Shown here one piece after another: positions 37,392 through 50,326 of a stretch of DNA of 64,000 bases (position 1 is its first letter; the number at the start of each line of letters is the position of its first letter). The stretch lies in the NCBI GenBank assembly GCA_035041965.1, contig JAPYMA010003053.1:248001-312000 (forward strand), written 5' to 3'. Under the pieces are notes generated by a model that had not been told where the DNA came from, ran no database searches, and saw nothing but the letters and a program-made list of their open reading frames with translations. Both the position numbers and the translations under genes were made by a program. The DNA comes from Anisakis pegreffii. Taxonomy: Eukaryota > Nematoda > Chromadorea > Rhabditida > Anisakidae.

Positions 37392-38419
37392 ATGTCGCTC
37401 GGCTTGGAAGTTCTGCAGCCACTCAACGGCAAACGAGCTGCCTCATACCGCTGCGATTCGTTCGAGGTGATCATTCATTTGATTCGGATGATTTGGGATG
37501 GAAGATTGGAAACAATTCCAAGTTCCAGACACATTTCAATCATTTTCACTCATTCAAAGCTAGCTATTCTTTGAGAAGCCAGTCGATCAAGTGCTGGTGT
37601 CAGTCTGATCAAGCGAAGCTGACCACTTCAAAATCGAAGTCAACTGCAAATCAGTGAATGAGTTTAGCTGTCAAAACTAGCAGGCACTGATTGCTTTGGA
37701 TCATAGAATTCTTTTTTTAACAAAAACTCGTCTGGAATAAGTATTAAAAAGAGTCACAATCACAGTCAGATGACGGAATAAGTTTAAGGAAGGAGCGATT
37801 CTCGCGAAACGTTTCTGTGACGGTAAACACCATCAGAGTTTGCAACAGCATTTACAGCCACAAGCACCTGATCAGATGAATACCTCTGCACAACAACACT
37901 CCATCAGTGAAGCAGTAACAATTGTCAGTAATCCCACTCAACAAGTAATATCTCTTTGGGTTTCTTATAGGGCACACGTCGAGGAATTGTTGCCACGAAC
38001 AACTCTGTTGATTCTCAATTCATGAAGCGCTACTCTTTCAGAAACCGTCCATTGAAGCGACCGTCAGTGAACAGATGGTGACTTCAAGCAATGTTCCATC
38101 TTCGAAGTCGCTTACTGCTGACGAAATGACTGCGTGGATAGTGTAAGTGAATGTTGAAATAGTTTTTCGATCAAAAATCGTTGTGTTCTCACGGCCAGAT
38201 TCCATTCGTTACCACGCCACATGAACAACTAACTAACTGATCATGAAACAGTTTTTCCAAACCTTTGATGAAGCCATCAAAGTTTTGCAGTGTGCTTCTG
38301 GAAATATTCATCCTTTTCATGATGCACGTCTCCAGATCGTTATTGCATTATTGTGTATATCAAATTCAGAAGTTTCACCTGAGTTCACTGCTCTAGGATT
38401 TAGCAATTTACTGTTATAA
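37392..38419 (+). CDS. Unrecognised 149-residue protein (four-exon model)
   Basis: Exons 37392-37466, 37837-37944, 38042-38140 and 38252-38419 are each open, each bounded by GT/AG, and all in phase 0; together they give 149 residues ending TAA. The ATG sits 1 nt after TTTATTTGCAG, a strong acceptor that could take a spliced leader. The protein starts MSLGLEVLQPLNGKRAASYR. Its middle is Gln/Ser/Thr-rich (LQQHLQPQAPDQ, AQQHSISEAVTIVS). It then reads SLTADEMTAWI, followed by a likely helical end with FDEAIKVLQCASGNIHPF and ARLQIVIALLCIS. I do not recognise the family. The exon 3 donor (GTGTAA) was chosen over an adjacent GTAAGT because only it keeps exon 4 open. Further upstream or downstream exons are possible. 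Confidence 0.45.
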
Positions 38420-41400
38420 GAGCAATTTTAGACATGGTGGCTATAGTCCAACTGTTGTGCAATCCTATTGTCGACCAGACGCATGCGTAATGTACCGTGG
38501 CGATTGCTATTGAAAAATTTGGGTATAATATTGAGGCCGTATGGGCGATGTGTCGTCCATTGCACACATCCTGGAGGACTATATCGTTGTTAAACAAGCA
38601 TTAAAAAAAGTTGCATCCAAAACAATGATATTCATTGGTTATTTATTCTGTTAAACTTGTGTGTGCTGTATATTCTGATTGATTTCGATGTATTCCTCCC
38701 GCAAAAATATTACAGAAATTCTGAGTGAAAAAAAACAGGATCGCCTCCTTCATTCGTTCAACTTAGTGCATCGGTTCGTTCATTTTATCACATCCAAATT
38801 ATCATCATGTCAAGAAAAACAGAATATTAACTGTTTTAAAATCAACTGAGCCAGGCGGCATGAATTTGGTTTGTTAACGTCGAGAATTACAAACAGTTTA
38901 GTAATAAAGAAGGGATACGTGGGGGATGCTTTGAAAGTTTCCAGAATCACTGTTAATCAGTCATTTAATCGAGTGGATTCAGCTTTTTTTTCAAATTTCT
39001 GGTTTATCCATATACTTGGTGTATTGTTGTGCCTTCCGTTCATTTTATCTACCTTCAGTTGTATTTGATCTGTGCATCAGCAATATTATTGTGTGATTCA
39101 CTGCGTTCAGGTGAACCTTAAGGCGTTCTTCTTAGGCGAAAAAAATTATGGATTCGAATTTGGGTTCTGAGCATAACTTTGTGAGATTTGTTCGAGGCGT
39201 TCAATCTTCTCTGTAAAAGTCCAAACTTCGTTCGCACTCGAACTGTTGGTTGAATTCGATAATTCGAGTTGATTTCATTTTTATATTTATTTTCATGATT
39301 CATTTACGTGACTCGCTGATTGCTCGATCGAGATAATCGTTATCACAGATAAATATGTTTTCATTTCATTTTTGAACTGACATAATTTATTCTGGTTTTG
39401 TTCTCAACATTCATTGCCAATCCAATATGTCTTATCACTGTCTTCGTTATCACTGTCTCTTTTAAATTGCTATTACATTTGTTCACGACTATCGTTAGTG
39501 TTTTATTATTATGATGGCTATTGTTGTTATTGTTATGCATATTGCCATTATATCAGTACGCAAAACGCATTTCAATGCTTTCCATCGGTTACTGTAATTT
39601 TCAGTGAATTTTTGTCGATTTTTATAATTGCGAGCATTGTGAAAGTCGATAATATTCGTTGGAAATTCAAAATCTTATGAAACAGTCAGCTTATTCGCAC
39701 TGAATTCTGATAATCTTCCCTTATCAGTTCTATATTAGTAAATAAGTCATCTTTTGGAAACGAAACATTCAATTTTCTTGCATCCTTTCACCTTCTCCCT
39801 TGCATGATCTTGTTATCTTTCTCCTCAAAATGACATTACTACTGCTAAAATTATTTTCTCTCGCTTAAATTTTTCATCACAAACCCTCATATGAAATTCT
39901 GTTGACAATGGGACAAGAATTATGTTCCGCTTATTTCTTACGAACTAATATTTCCATGATATTGCCGAACCGGAACCCAAAAAAATGCCATTCGAACATT
40001 TGTGTATCTGTTTGAAATTTCTAATGATCGTCATTGTATTCATTTATATGTATTTGTTATCCATAATATGATCGCATTGTTCTTTCATTGTAGTTATTCA
40101 AATTTTCAGTGGATTTCAATATCCAGATCTTATAATTGATCTAATTCACCGGTGGTGTTGTTCCATACTGATATTGTTGTCGTTTTCATTCACATTCATT
40201 TTGAAGTCGAATCTTTTGACAGTTGATGTTTTTCCTATGAACTGCCTATATTCGTTGTTGATTTGTTCTCTTTTTCCTGAAACTGCTACCTGAATGATTA
40301 ATGATTGACTTATCTTCGGTGTTTTTGATGTTTATTGACAGTTATCAATAGGCGCTGCAGTGGTTATCACTTATTATTCGTTTGTAGCATTATCGTTAGC
40401 TTATGAGAGAATCAGATGTTTTATTCTCTGAAAATGCAATCGATGGAAACACAATGCGATTTCGAAACACAAACACCATAGCAAAGGTGTTACTGAACTG
40501 GTGAACGCGCCTAATTTGACCGACAAAGAAGCATTTCTCTGAGTTTTGAATATGGATTAAACTCATTTCACCATTGATCGTGTTACTAATGATTTATTCC
40601 ATTGTATTTGCCATTGGAAATGTTGATGAGTAAACGTTCTCGTTTTGTGCTCAATTTTATGCAAAATACGAAAACACTAATAATAATTTGACAGAAGTCT
40701 ATTCAGAGACGGAGACAACAACGTTAGTGACCATTTGATCGTTTCAGTTATCAGCAAGAAAGGTCTTAGCTTACAGAAATACGGCCGTTTGTGTCTTAAT
40801 GTAGCATTGCTTTTGGAACTATGATCACGATAGAATTCTCGTCCAGAAAGTCGCTTTTTGCGGGTGCGGCCATCATAAAGTTGCTGTCACAGTCGTACAA
40901 TAGTTTGAGTAGTCTTTCGAGTGAATTCTAAGCTGAGTCAACTTGCCGAGAGGTATTGCTATTGGACTGTACCGTCGATGTCGCCATAGAGATCAAATGT
41001 GCTAAGTTTGCCGGCATTATAGAATCGCTCAACTAGTTTGAAATGTTTTCAAAAAATGAGCTATATCACTTTAAGTAAGCAAAATACCTCCACAGCAATT
41101 CACCATTTCAGTTCCCATCGTTCTTGTGTAGTCATACTCACGAATTACCTCACTCAGTTTTTGTTTGGTGGAAAGAAAGATGAATATGTAAATTCAAAAG
41201 CGTTGTCCAGACACTGTGGAAGATTTTGGTATCAAACCTCGCCCACGGCAATCGAGGAGAAATGCAGAACGTTTTAACAAAATGTTGATAGTCACCGGAA
41301 CTGGATCCGTCAAGGAATGGATATCAATAGGTAGCATGGAATCTATACTGTAGATTCTGTGCCATGCTCTATTATATCTTATTGTTTTCGTGATTGTTGT

Positions 41401-43192
41401 TGATTTTAGAATGGTGATCTAACTAAACAGCACCTGAATTTTTATTTATTTCATTATCTATCATTGCCACTCATTCAAAGCAACTGATCACCTCTATCAC
41501 TGCAATTAATATAAATTAATGTTAATACCACCACAGTTCGAATTGCACTCATTATTGCTTGCATCGTTAACGTTACTGTTGTCACGCTCATGTTTGACCA
41601 ATTTTACGTGCCATTGTATGCTCTGCCATTATGAATAATTAAATTCGTCGTATTATAATCATTCTTTCGGTTTTGTTTCAGTTCATTCAACAACAAACGA
41701 TTTTATTACCATAACTGATTAAAGTGAAGTTAGCATCAAACTTATTCAAGCCAACTCAATAAAAAAGCCAGCAATAACGATACATACCTCTGAAAATAAG
41801 TTAAGCGATTCAAAAGTTGAATATTTGAATGTTTGGCGATATAATCATCACATAATTGGAATATCAGTTGCATATCTTCAGGTGGAGAAGACATGGTTAT
41901 GTAACAAAAATCGCTAGTGAGAGTATGGATGAACAAGTTACAAATTTGATAATATTCATTCAAATGAAAGCTCTCCATTCATTCTTACACCATCCCATTG
42001 TATTTGACAAAAAAACTCCAGGTTTCTTCAGAATCCTATTCCCCAGGTCAGCACCAACAATCTTCACATACACAAACCAATCAAAGAACCAGTGATCAAT
42101 CCTGCAGAACAGTTCACAAACAGATCGGTGTGGAAAGACTTCCTAGGGCATATCTTCACGAAAATAAACCCTTCAAATTTTCTCATTCTCAAACGCTAAT
42201 GTTCTGTTCAAATGTGGCTAATTTTTAAATAAATAAACAAATGAACAACTGAATTAATCAACAATACAGCATTGTGAATATCATCAATCATTCCATAAAC
42301 CATGTCGAAAACAATAACAACAACAACGACCACAACAACAACAAAACAACAGTGAATAACCGATGAATTCAACAAAAACTGGACTGAAGAACGCTCGGCA
42401 CCTAATCTGAGCAAAGCCAACAGAGTAACAACCAGTGATGTGAGATTAAAGTAATGGGCAGATTATAATCTTGAACACTTTCAGAAAGCAACATCGCCAA
42501 ACAATATCACTCACATAGGCATAAGGAGCAACATAGAGGAACATAAGCAAAAGGGATATTTCAATTCTAAAAGATGTTAAACAGTGAACAATTAAGCGAC
42601 CATTAAAGAAGCCTCAACCCATTGCTTGAAGAAAAGTATTGCTGAAAAAAATGACCAATAAAATTATACAGTAAACCATACAGATGACCACCCGATTCGT
42701 AACAACTTTATTATTTAAAACCAAAGACAATAACAGATAAAACTAATAAACCAGATAAAACTCAATAAACACTGCTCAGCGAAAATGAAAACAATGACAG
42801 CAATAACCATAACAACAGCACTGAAAAAAGCGTTCAAAATATTGTCATCCGACTAACTTTGGCGTTGTTTACAACATCTGACAATCCTAGAAAAGCACCA
42901 CTCACTCACGGTTAAACAATTCCAAATTGACCACGACTGGAATGAATGCATGGAGGTTTAGCAATACCAGAAACAATGTTTGGCAAACAGATAAAGCGAA
43001 ACAAGCCAGCTTATACATGAAATCAGAACAAAATGAACGTTGGTATCTCAACCCCCCAAAAAAAGCCAACAACCGAATTGTTCCAAAATATGCTCTCGGA
43101 GATTACAAAAATAAAAAACAAACAGAAAGAACGATAGGAGAATATTCAAAAGATGTTTTTGAATTGTTGTAGTGATGTGAACACCGCCTTCA
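38420..43192. other. Mostly non-coding stretch with a few coding-like fragments
   Basis: It contains a dispersed repeat (41095-41278), isolated coding-like pieces at 40,749-41,035 on the plus strand, and one exon-like minus frame at 41786-41893 (MSSPPEDMQLIFQLCDDYIA, with a GTATGT donor after TYFQR) that could not be connected to other exons. No complete gene is supported. Confidence 0.4.
41095..41278 (+). repeat. Dispersed repeat family 3, copy 1
   Basis: About 185 bp, highly similar and in direct orientation to 50327-50509, including GGAAAGAAAGATGAATATGT and CCTCGCCCACGGCAATCGAG. The minus strand reads AFLLDCRGRGLIPKSSTVSG in the better copy, reminiscent of retroelement-encoded C-terminal motifs. 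That reading is tentative. Confidence 0.8.
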
Positions 43193-46100
43193 TCAAACCT
43201 TCACTTTCTTCATTTCCGTATCAATCGGTGCTGCCTTGACGAATGGAATTTTGTCGGCGTAATCGGGCGGCATGAAGCGTTTCAACACTTGCGGTACACG
43301 GATACCGTCCTCTTCTTGGTAGTTCTCAAGTATCGCACACAGCACACGAGTGGTCGCACACATCGTTGCATTCAACATGTGCACGAACGGCACGTCACCG
43401 TCCATTTTCTTCGTCTGCCCATAACGAACCTTCAGACGTCGTGCCTGATAATCAGTGCAATTCGAACACGACACCAATTCTCTGAAACCAAATAGCACAT
43501 TAAGCACCACGAAGCATTCCACTTAAACTCTATCACCTATGAACGAACATTAATTTATTCATTACAAAAAAAAACAACTGATTACATGCAAACACAAATA
43601 TACCTGAACGCTGCACTTCCCGGGAACCACGCTTCCAGATCAAATTTCTTCGCAGCTGCATTATTCAATTCGCCCGACACAATACAAACGATCTGATAGG
43701 GTATTTCGAGCATTTGACAAAACTCTTCTGCATTCCCAATCATCTTAAAAAAAACATCAACTGAAGATTAAGGTGAAACAACATCACATTTCAAAATTCA
43801 AAATTTTCAAATGGCAAAATCGAGAGAGTATTTTCTTGTATTAAGACTGAAAATGACTGACATTATTAAATCGGTAATCGAAACGTGGTAACTAACCTCA
43901 TCGAACATCTTCCAACTTATACCATCGTGTGGTGAGCACAGAACGAACTGTTCCACTTTTTCGAACTGATGTACACGGAAGATACCGCGAGTGTCACGAC
44001 CGTGGCTACCAACCTTCAATAACAACACAACCGATTATATTGCTTTCATAAATGCACCATCACCCTCACCCATATCTCTATTGCTATTAGGTGTGGCAGA
44101 AATTTATGAAACTTTGGAATTTTCCGTCTGACTGCCCGACAAATTTCTGTCGGCCATACCTAATATCATTATTTACCAACTCTCATATCATTGTTTCTGA
44201 TCAGTATATTCACCCAAAGTATGATCAACTGATTGATGATATCGAACCAATATCATCTAACTATTCGAAAAATGAAACGTCTTCGAAAACTAGCCTCTTG
44301 ACGGAAACAAGTTGAAATTCCTGCATATTTAATCGGTAAATCAGCCGGATTGATCCACTCGTTACGATGGAATGCGGCTATCGGTTGTTCGGAAGTTGCG
44401 ATCAGATATTTCTCATCTACAGTATCGTCACCAGCCATTTCTGTACCTTTGCCCGTTACCTGAACACATTACTTTCATCAAACAAATATATGCATTTCAT
44501 CGTCAACGAAAAGAACGTCACGAAAAATATATCACAAGGTAACAATAACTATCTTGGAAAAGACAAAAAGATCTTTAAGTAAACCAATATCATAAAGCAT
44601 TACACAGAAATTTTTTAACTACTTCCGATTATACTCATTCTATGAATAGTAATATTCATAAAGCTAGAGCTTTTCCAAAAACAAATACAGGTCTCAGTAA
44701 ATGATATTCTTATTTTTGAGAGTTGCACAAAAAATCCTTCAAAGTTTGAGAAGATCGCTCGAATTCCACGAACCTTGTACAATTCTTCATCAAACTGACT
44801 CAACTGCGCCACTTCATGCATAACCTCTTTGCGCATAAAGAACGGCGTGTAGAGTGCTGTAAAGCCTTTGGCTTGTAAGGTTTGAAGAGCTAAATTGATG
44901 ATCGCCTGCTCCAGGAATACCATTGGACCCTGCAAGTTATGGTAACTTCAATCCATGAATAATTCAAGAACAAAATATATTTAAAGTATAAATAAAGCAC
45001 ATAAATAATTCAAAAATAATAAAGACTGTATCCAATTCAAACCTTCAGGAAGTATCCACGACCACCAGCCACCATAGTGCCTCGTTCACCATCGAATCCA
45101 TCAACCATCACTATCAGATCAACCTCAAAATGCAACAAAATCAAACTCGTCTTAACACATAATATAACCTCAAATACATAACACCAATTTCTCATTTGCT
45201 TTCAGCCTTTTCGCCGTTATTTTTCAGATTGATTTTGGCAATTCACTACATCGTTTAATCAGAACGTTCGAAAATTTTTTTGCACTGAATGAACTTTTGA
45301 ACAAATCGTCACTCGTTAGCTAGAGCCACTGATGAAATCTCTCACAACTGATAGATTCAACCGAATAAATGCAGTCAGCACAACCAAATAAAGTTGACAA
45401 TGGAATAGCCAGTGTCTTACTAACAAGTCCAGGCCCATCACTGAATACATTGGCGATACAACTGTGACTCATATGAACCACTAAGAGAGTGACTAACTAA
45501 CGTGTGAATATTTCTTCTTGTCGTTGATATTTCCGTAGGTTCGTTCCACTCTGTTATTCGCTTCATCGTCACTCACCACTACACTCTCATGAATTATGTT
45601 ACCGATTTCCACGAGAGCTTCATTGCGTTCCGTTTCCAGTCTGTCCATTTCTTTCTTCGTGCTCACCATACGTTCATCGATTACCATACGTAAACGTTTA
45701 ATTTGCGCTATCGTTAACTCCTCAAAACGCAATAATAATGTTCCAGTAGCCATCAACATTACTCACTATTAGTACTAATATTGTCACAGTTACCAGCCGA
45801 CACTTTATTATTACTGATGTTTTTTTGCCACTAATAACGATGATATTAACTTTTCGACAATGACTTTCATTATCAATACCACCGGCATCATTACTTTTAA
45901 ATCCTTCTTTATTGCTATTCTCAATACGTCTCTCATAATCACAAACATTTCAATACGTCTATTATGATATGAGAAACACGCGAAATTCTTCTCTCATGCC
46001 ATAAACACAGGCATGGTCAGTAATGAAATAATACTCTTAAGAAGTCGTCGTCATCATCCAGACTCTGACGTACAAGCGAACATTCATATCAAATCTCAAA

Positions 46101-46754
46101 TCCGTTTCACCACCACAATAATCAATCAAATCATAAAATTTCTCAAAAATAATGGAACAAAAAAAACATACGTTTATTGAAGGTGCGCCTAAGTTCTCCA
46201 TACCATTCAGAAGCTTCTCTGGAATTTCCTCATCGGTTCCCTCCGGTTCTTTCTTCTAAAACATCACAAAAAAAAATCAATGCGGGAACCTTGAATCAAG
46301 ACATGAGCACTGCAACGAAAAAATCTGAAAACAATGCAGAATTTTCAAACAGCAATGAGGTACCTTCATTTTCTCGCCTATTGCTTTGCTGCAAACGTTT
46401 TTTAAACGATTCAAATTATCAACCGCGAAACGATCTGCAAATAGAAAACAACATAGACTGATGAGTCTTGCAAATCAGGAGTAGTAGTGCAATTTTTGCT
46501 CGTAATTTAAGATCCAACGGATTTCAAAATATGAACATGAATGATAAAAACATGAAATGAATGATAAATATACGAATGCTGAAATAACGAAAACTATCAA
46601 TCAATGCACACAAATCACCTTTTCGCCATTTTTGATCACAGTCAATCACGCGATCCACCAACTTAACATCTTTGTATCGTTTCCGTTGTGACTCTCGGAT
46701 CAACTCCGGATTGCCACCCTTCTCCTCTCGGAACAGATCCATATCAAGCACCAT
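43193..46754 (-). CDS. sars-1: Cytosolic seryl-tRNA synthetase
   Basis: Class II aminoacyl-tRNA synthetase that charges tRNA-Ser (and tRNA-Sec) in the cytosol. Exons (minus order): 46754-46619, 46434-46364, 46255-46172, 45720-45502, 45123-45043, 44929-44774, 44459-44295, 44013-43897, 43743-43604, 43481-43193. Phases close exactly to 485 residues. The N-terminal tRNA-binding helical arm starts [20 protein letters not shown]. Motif 1 region: LEQAIINLA to [11 protein letters not shown] (about 200-235). [18 protein letters not shown] follows. Motif 2: [20 protein letters not shown] (about 300-319). Motif 3: [19 protein letters not shown] with Arg about 435. The C-terminus ends [17 protein letters not shown] and is much shorter than the vertebrate UNE-S tail. 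Intron 7 has a GC donor (GAG|GCTAGT), forced by the uninterrupted match across motif 2. The exon 6 donor is GTTCGT. Confidence 0.97.
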
Positions 46755-47256
46755 TTTTGAATACTCGTCGTCCGCTGTTTCTCAACCTTTGAGAGAAGGA
46801 AATCTGTTCAAATCACACAATCATTCGATAAACCCTCGTTTAAATATGAAACCGTAACTAGCAAAATGCTAACACGAGAACGCGAAATGAGTTCAACTTG
46901 AATAGCGAAAAACACTAGTGAGAACTAAACCAAGTCTCTTCTCAACTCTCAATTTAATCCAGTGGCAGATGGCTGACGGGGGTTGGTAAAAGAAGCCAAA
47001 TTGCACTTTTGAAGCGACGCGGTCAGGTAGAGCACAGAGAAAAAGAGATCCAATAGGGCGAATTAATTCATCGATGAGGCACAGGAATTTGACGTATTTC
47101 AAGGCTACACCTGACCTGAATGTTTACATGAGGTGTCATTGGGAAGAGAAATAAATTTTCCACGTTCAGACAAAGACTGGCTACAAGAATTGGCTCATTT
47201 AGGGAGCAGTAAAAGATTAACCAGGGAAGTTTCAATCAAATAAAAGTGATGTGATC

Positions 47257-47813
47257 AATTGAAGAGGAAAAAGTGCTGGAACAGAAATTTGATCGGTCAA
47301 TGCCAAGTAGTTCATTGGAAAGAGAATTGAATTCTCTACAAGCACAGAAGGTTTCAGGAAAATTCATCATCTAGTTTTCGAAATTGTAACTTAAAAAGAA
47401 CCTTCATGAGGAGAAATAATGCCTTTGCAAGCGATTGAAATGGAAAAAGTGCTGGAACAGAAATTTGATCGGTCAATGCCAAGTAGTTCATTGGAAAGAG
47501 AATTGAATTCTCTACAAGCACAGAAGGTTTCAGGAAAATTCATCATCTAGTTTTCGAAATTGTAACTTAAAAAGAACCTTCATGAGGAGAAATAATGCCT
47601 TTGCAAGCGATTGAAATGGAAAAAGTGCTGGAACAGAAATTTGATCGGTCAATGCCAAGTAGTTCATTGGAAAGAGAATTGAATTCTCTACAAGCACAGA
47701 AGGTTTCAGGAAAATTCATCATCTAGTTTTCGAAATTGTAACTTAAAAAGAACCTTCATGAGTAGAAATAATGCCTTTTCAAGCGATTGAAATGGAAAAA
47801 GTGTCGGAACAGA
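47257..47813 (+). repeat. Left tandem array of 176-bp repeat (3 units)
   Basis: Near-identical units with marker AAAGTGCTGGAACAGAAATT at about 47270, 47446 and 47622, then a fourth, diverged start at 47798. Period is exactly 176 bp. Confidence 0.92.
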
Positions 47814-48401
47814 TGTTATTTTTTATATGTCGTTGTCATACAGTAGTGCATGAATAACTGGGTTCATGCAGTTGGTACTACATACAACTATCTTCACTTC
47901 TAAACCGCAGTTGAAGTTCTTATTGCTACGTTTCATTAACCTCTCTGGCAGCATTATTATTGCTAATCGATACTCCAAAACATCTTGTCTACTAATCTCC
48001 GTATCCGTTCTACTATTCAGGCAGCAATTTTATCCCGTGACAGTCACATAACCTCTGCCTCATCCAAACATGCAAATACTCAAATGTCACAAAACGCTTC
48101 AAGCATTTTCATCTTCGTTATGGTCGTAAATCATTTTATATACCTCCGAGCTGACACCTATCGCTCAGTTTCTGTAAATGCTATTATTGTCATCCTTTGA
48201 GTAAAAATAGTTTTGGTCCCCTTCATCACTCCAACCTCTGTATGATCCCACTTTAAAAGCCTACCTTTCTGAAGTGCAGTAACTGTGATGGTGTTATGCG
48301 TGCTGACGTCATGCAGTCTTTCCTAACTTTTTAATTGTGTTGTAGTATTAATAATTAATGGTTTAAAACTCATTTCTTAGCTGAAAGAAAGCGAGACTAT
48401 C

Positions 48402-48579
48402 CAGCCGGGATGAGTGAAACCTAACCCAATATAATCTATTCTATTATATTTACCATCCCAATAGGTTCTATTGCATGTGATCCTGATGTGGTATCCTTAA
48501 CCTGATCATAAACTGCTTCCATCCTCGTTTGATAAACATGACTGTGGCATCCTGGGTTAAATTTCACTCATCCCAGCTG
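48402..48579. mobile_element. 178-bp MITE-like element inside the fold-back core
   Basis: Begins CAGCCGGGATGAGTGAAA and ends with its near-perfect inverse TTTCACTCATCCCAGCTG. The terminal inverted repeat is about 27 bp with about 3 mismatches. The inside is AT-rich and non-coding. No clear target-site duplication is visible. Confidence 0.6.
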
Positions 48580-48725
48580 AAAAATCTCGTTTTCGAAAAA
48601 TCTTCTAAATATGATGCGAAAAATGTTCTTGTTCAGGTGCTACTAAAACAATTGATGAAAGTGAGATATTTCGTCAATGATTGACATACTGTTTCATCCA
48701 CTTTTCACCGAATTTTCTGATCCGT

Positions 48726-49555
48726 CACTTTTCCATTTCAATCGCTTGCAAAGGCATTATTTCTACTCATGAAGGTTCTTTTTAAGTTACAATTTCGAAA
48801 ACTAGATGATGAATTTTCCTGAAACCTTCTGTGCTTGTAGAGAATTCAATTCTCTTTCCAATGAACTACTTGGCATTGACCGATCAAATTTCTGTTCCAG
48901 CACTTTTTCCATTTCAATCGCTTGCAAAGGCATTATTTCTCCTCATGAAGGTTCTTTTTAAGTTACAATTTCGAAAACTAGATGATGAATTTTCCTGAAA
49001 CCTTCTGTGCTTGTAGAGAATTCAATTCTCTTTCCAATGAACTACTTGGCATTGACCGATCAAATTTCTGTTCCAGCACTTTTTCCATTTCAATCGCTTG
49101 CAAAGGCATTATTTCTCCTCATGAAGGTTCTTTTTAAGTTACAATTTCGAAAACTAGATGATGAATTTTCCTGAAACCTTCTGTGCTTGTAGAGAATTCA
49201 ATTCTCTTTCCAATGAACTACTTGGCATTGACCGATCAAATTTCTGTTCCAGCACTTTTTCCATTTCAATCGCTTGCAAAGGCATTATTTCTACTCATGA
49301 AGGTTTTTTTAAGTTACAATTTCGAAAACTAGATGATGAATTTTCCTGAAACCTTCTGTGGTTGTAGAGAATTCAATTCTCTTTCCAATGAACTACTTGG
49401 CATTGACCGATCAAATTTCTGTTCCAGCACTTTTTCCATTTCAATCGCTTGCAAAGGCATTATTTCTCCTCATGAAGGTTCTTTTTAAGTTACAATTTCG
49501 AAAACTAAATGATCAATTTTCCTGAAACCTTCTGTGATTGTAGAGAATTCAATTT
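48726..49555 (-). repeat. Right tandem array of 176-bp repeat (4.6 units, inverted)
   Basis: Inverse orientation of the left array. One unit is 175 bp through a 1-nt loss in a T run. The array is truncated after GAGAATTCAATT at about 49555. Confidence 0.92.
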
Positions 49556-50326
49556 GGAATCAAACGCAAAGATTGTGCTACAACGATTCCTCGTTATTAC
49601 GTTTCACGGCTGCATTCATTCGGTTCGTTTTGTGTGCTTTTACGAAGCGTTTTCCTCTCCTTGCCAATCACCTTTAAACATTCGGGCCCGTGCGCGTACG
49701 AAAGTGCAATTTGGCTTCTTCTACCCACACCGGCTGACGCAAACTTGCACAACCACTTAGAACTGCGTACGAACAGACAAATTTACTTACGCGTTGATGA
49801 AGTTTCATTCAATTTTTGACGCGTGTATATGCATAAAAACACTGCAGATAGAAAAAAGTACAATTTTTTTTCTTTCATCGAAATTTTCACATCCTTCAAT
49901 CACACACTGAGTTCTGCATCATGAGGCTCTGCTATGAGCCAAGATTGAAAAACATTTTAAGAGAGTCAGATTGTGAAAAAAACGACGAAGAAAGCCCAGG
50001 AAAAAGAAATTTTACCAATCAAAAATAGAAAATTATCAACATTTTTCAGCTGACAAATGCAAAATTGCGACCAATTACAGTTCGTAAAAAATCGTGTTGA
50101 GATCTACGACCAGAATACAGAGCTGTAAATCTTTACCAAAACGTCGCATCCCAATACTTCTTGAATTTCACTGTGTTTTAATAATAAGTGATCAACATGA
50201 TTCTCATCAATCTCCCACCCAATCAGTTCATATCTACGAAAACAACCTCCTCCTAAACACGACTGAAATCAACCGATTTATTGTATCTGTAAGAGTAACT
50301 GCTAATTTCCTCGCAATTTTCGAATC

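Larger units (their letters stand above)
46960..49745. mobile_element. Fold-back element with inverted 176-bp tandem arrays
   Basis: Left arm (about 47257-47813): three tandem 176-bp units. Right arm (about 48726-49555): four complete and one partial unit of the same sequence in inverse orientation (unit starts near 48733, 48909, 49085, 49261, 49436). About 0.9 kb of single-copy core separates them. Outside the arms, a block containing AAGAAGCCAAATTGCACTTT near 46988 recurs inverted near 49703, so the inverted symmetry extends further out and may mark the element ends. No transposase frame was seen. The architecture resembles Foldback-type or MULE-like non-autonomous elements. The end points are estimates and no target duplication was identified. 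Confidence 0.7.

Noticed and set aside
46960..49745. CRISPR-like or centromeric satellite array
   Set aside because: The units are directly adjacent with no spacers and are arranged as two inverted arrays in a eukaryotic sequence, so neither a CRISPR array nor a simple satellite fits.
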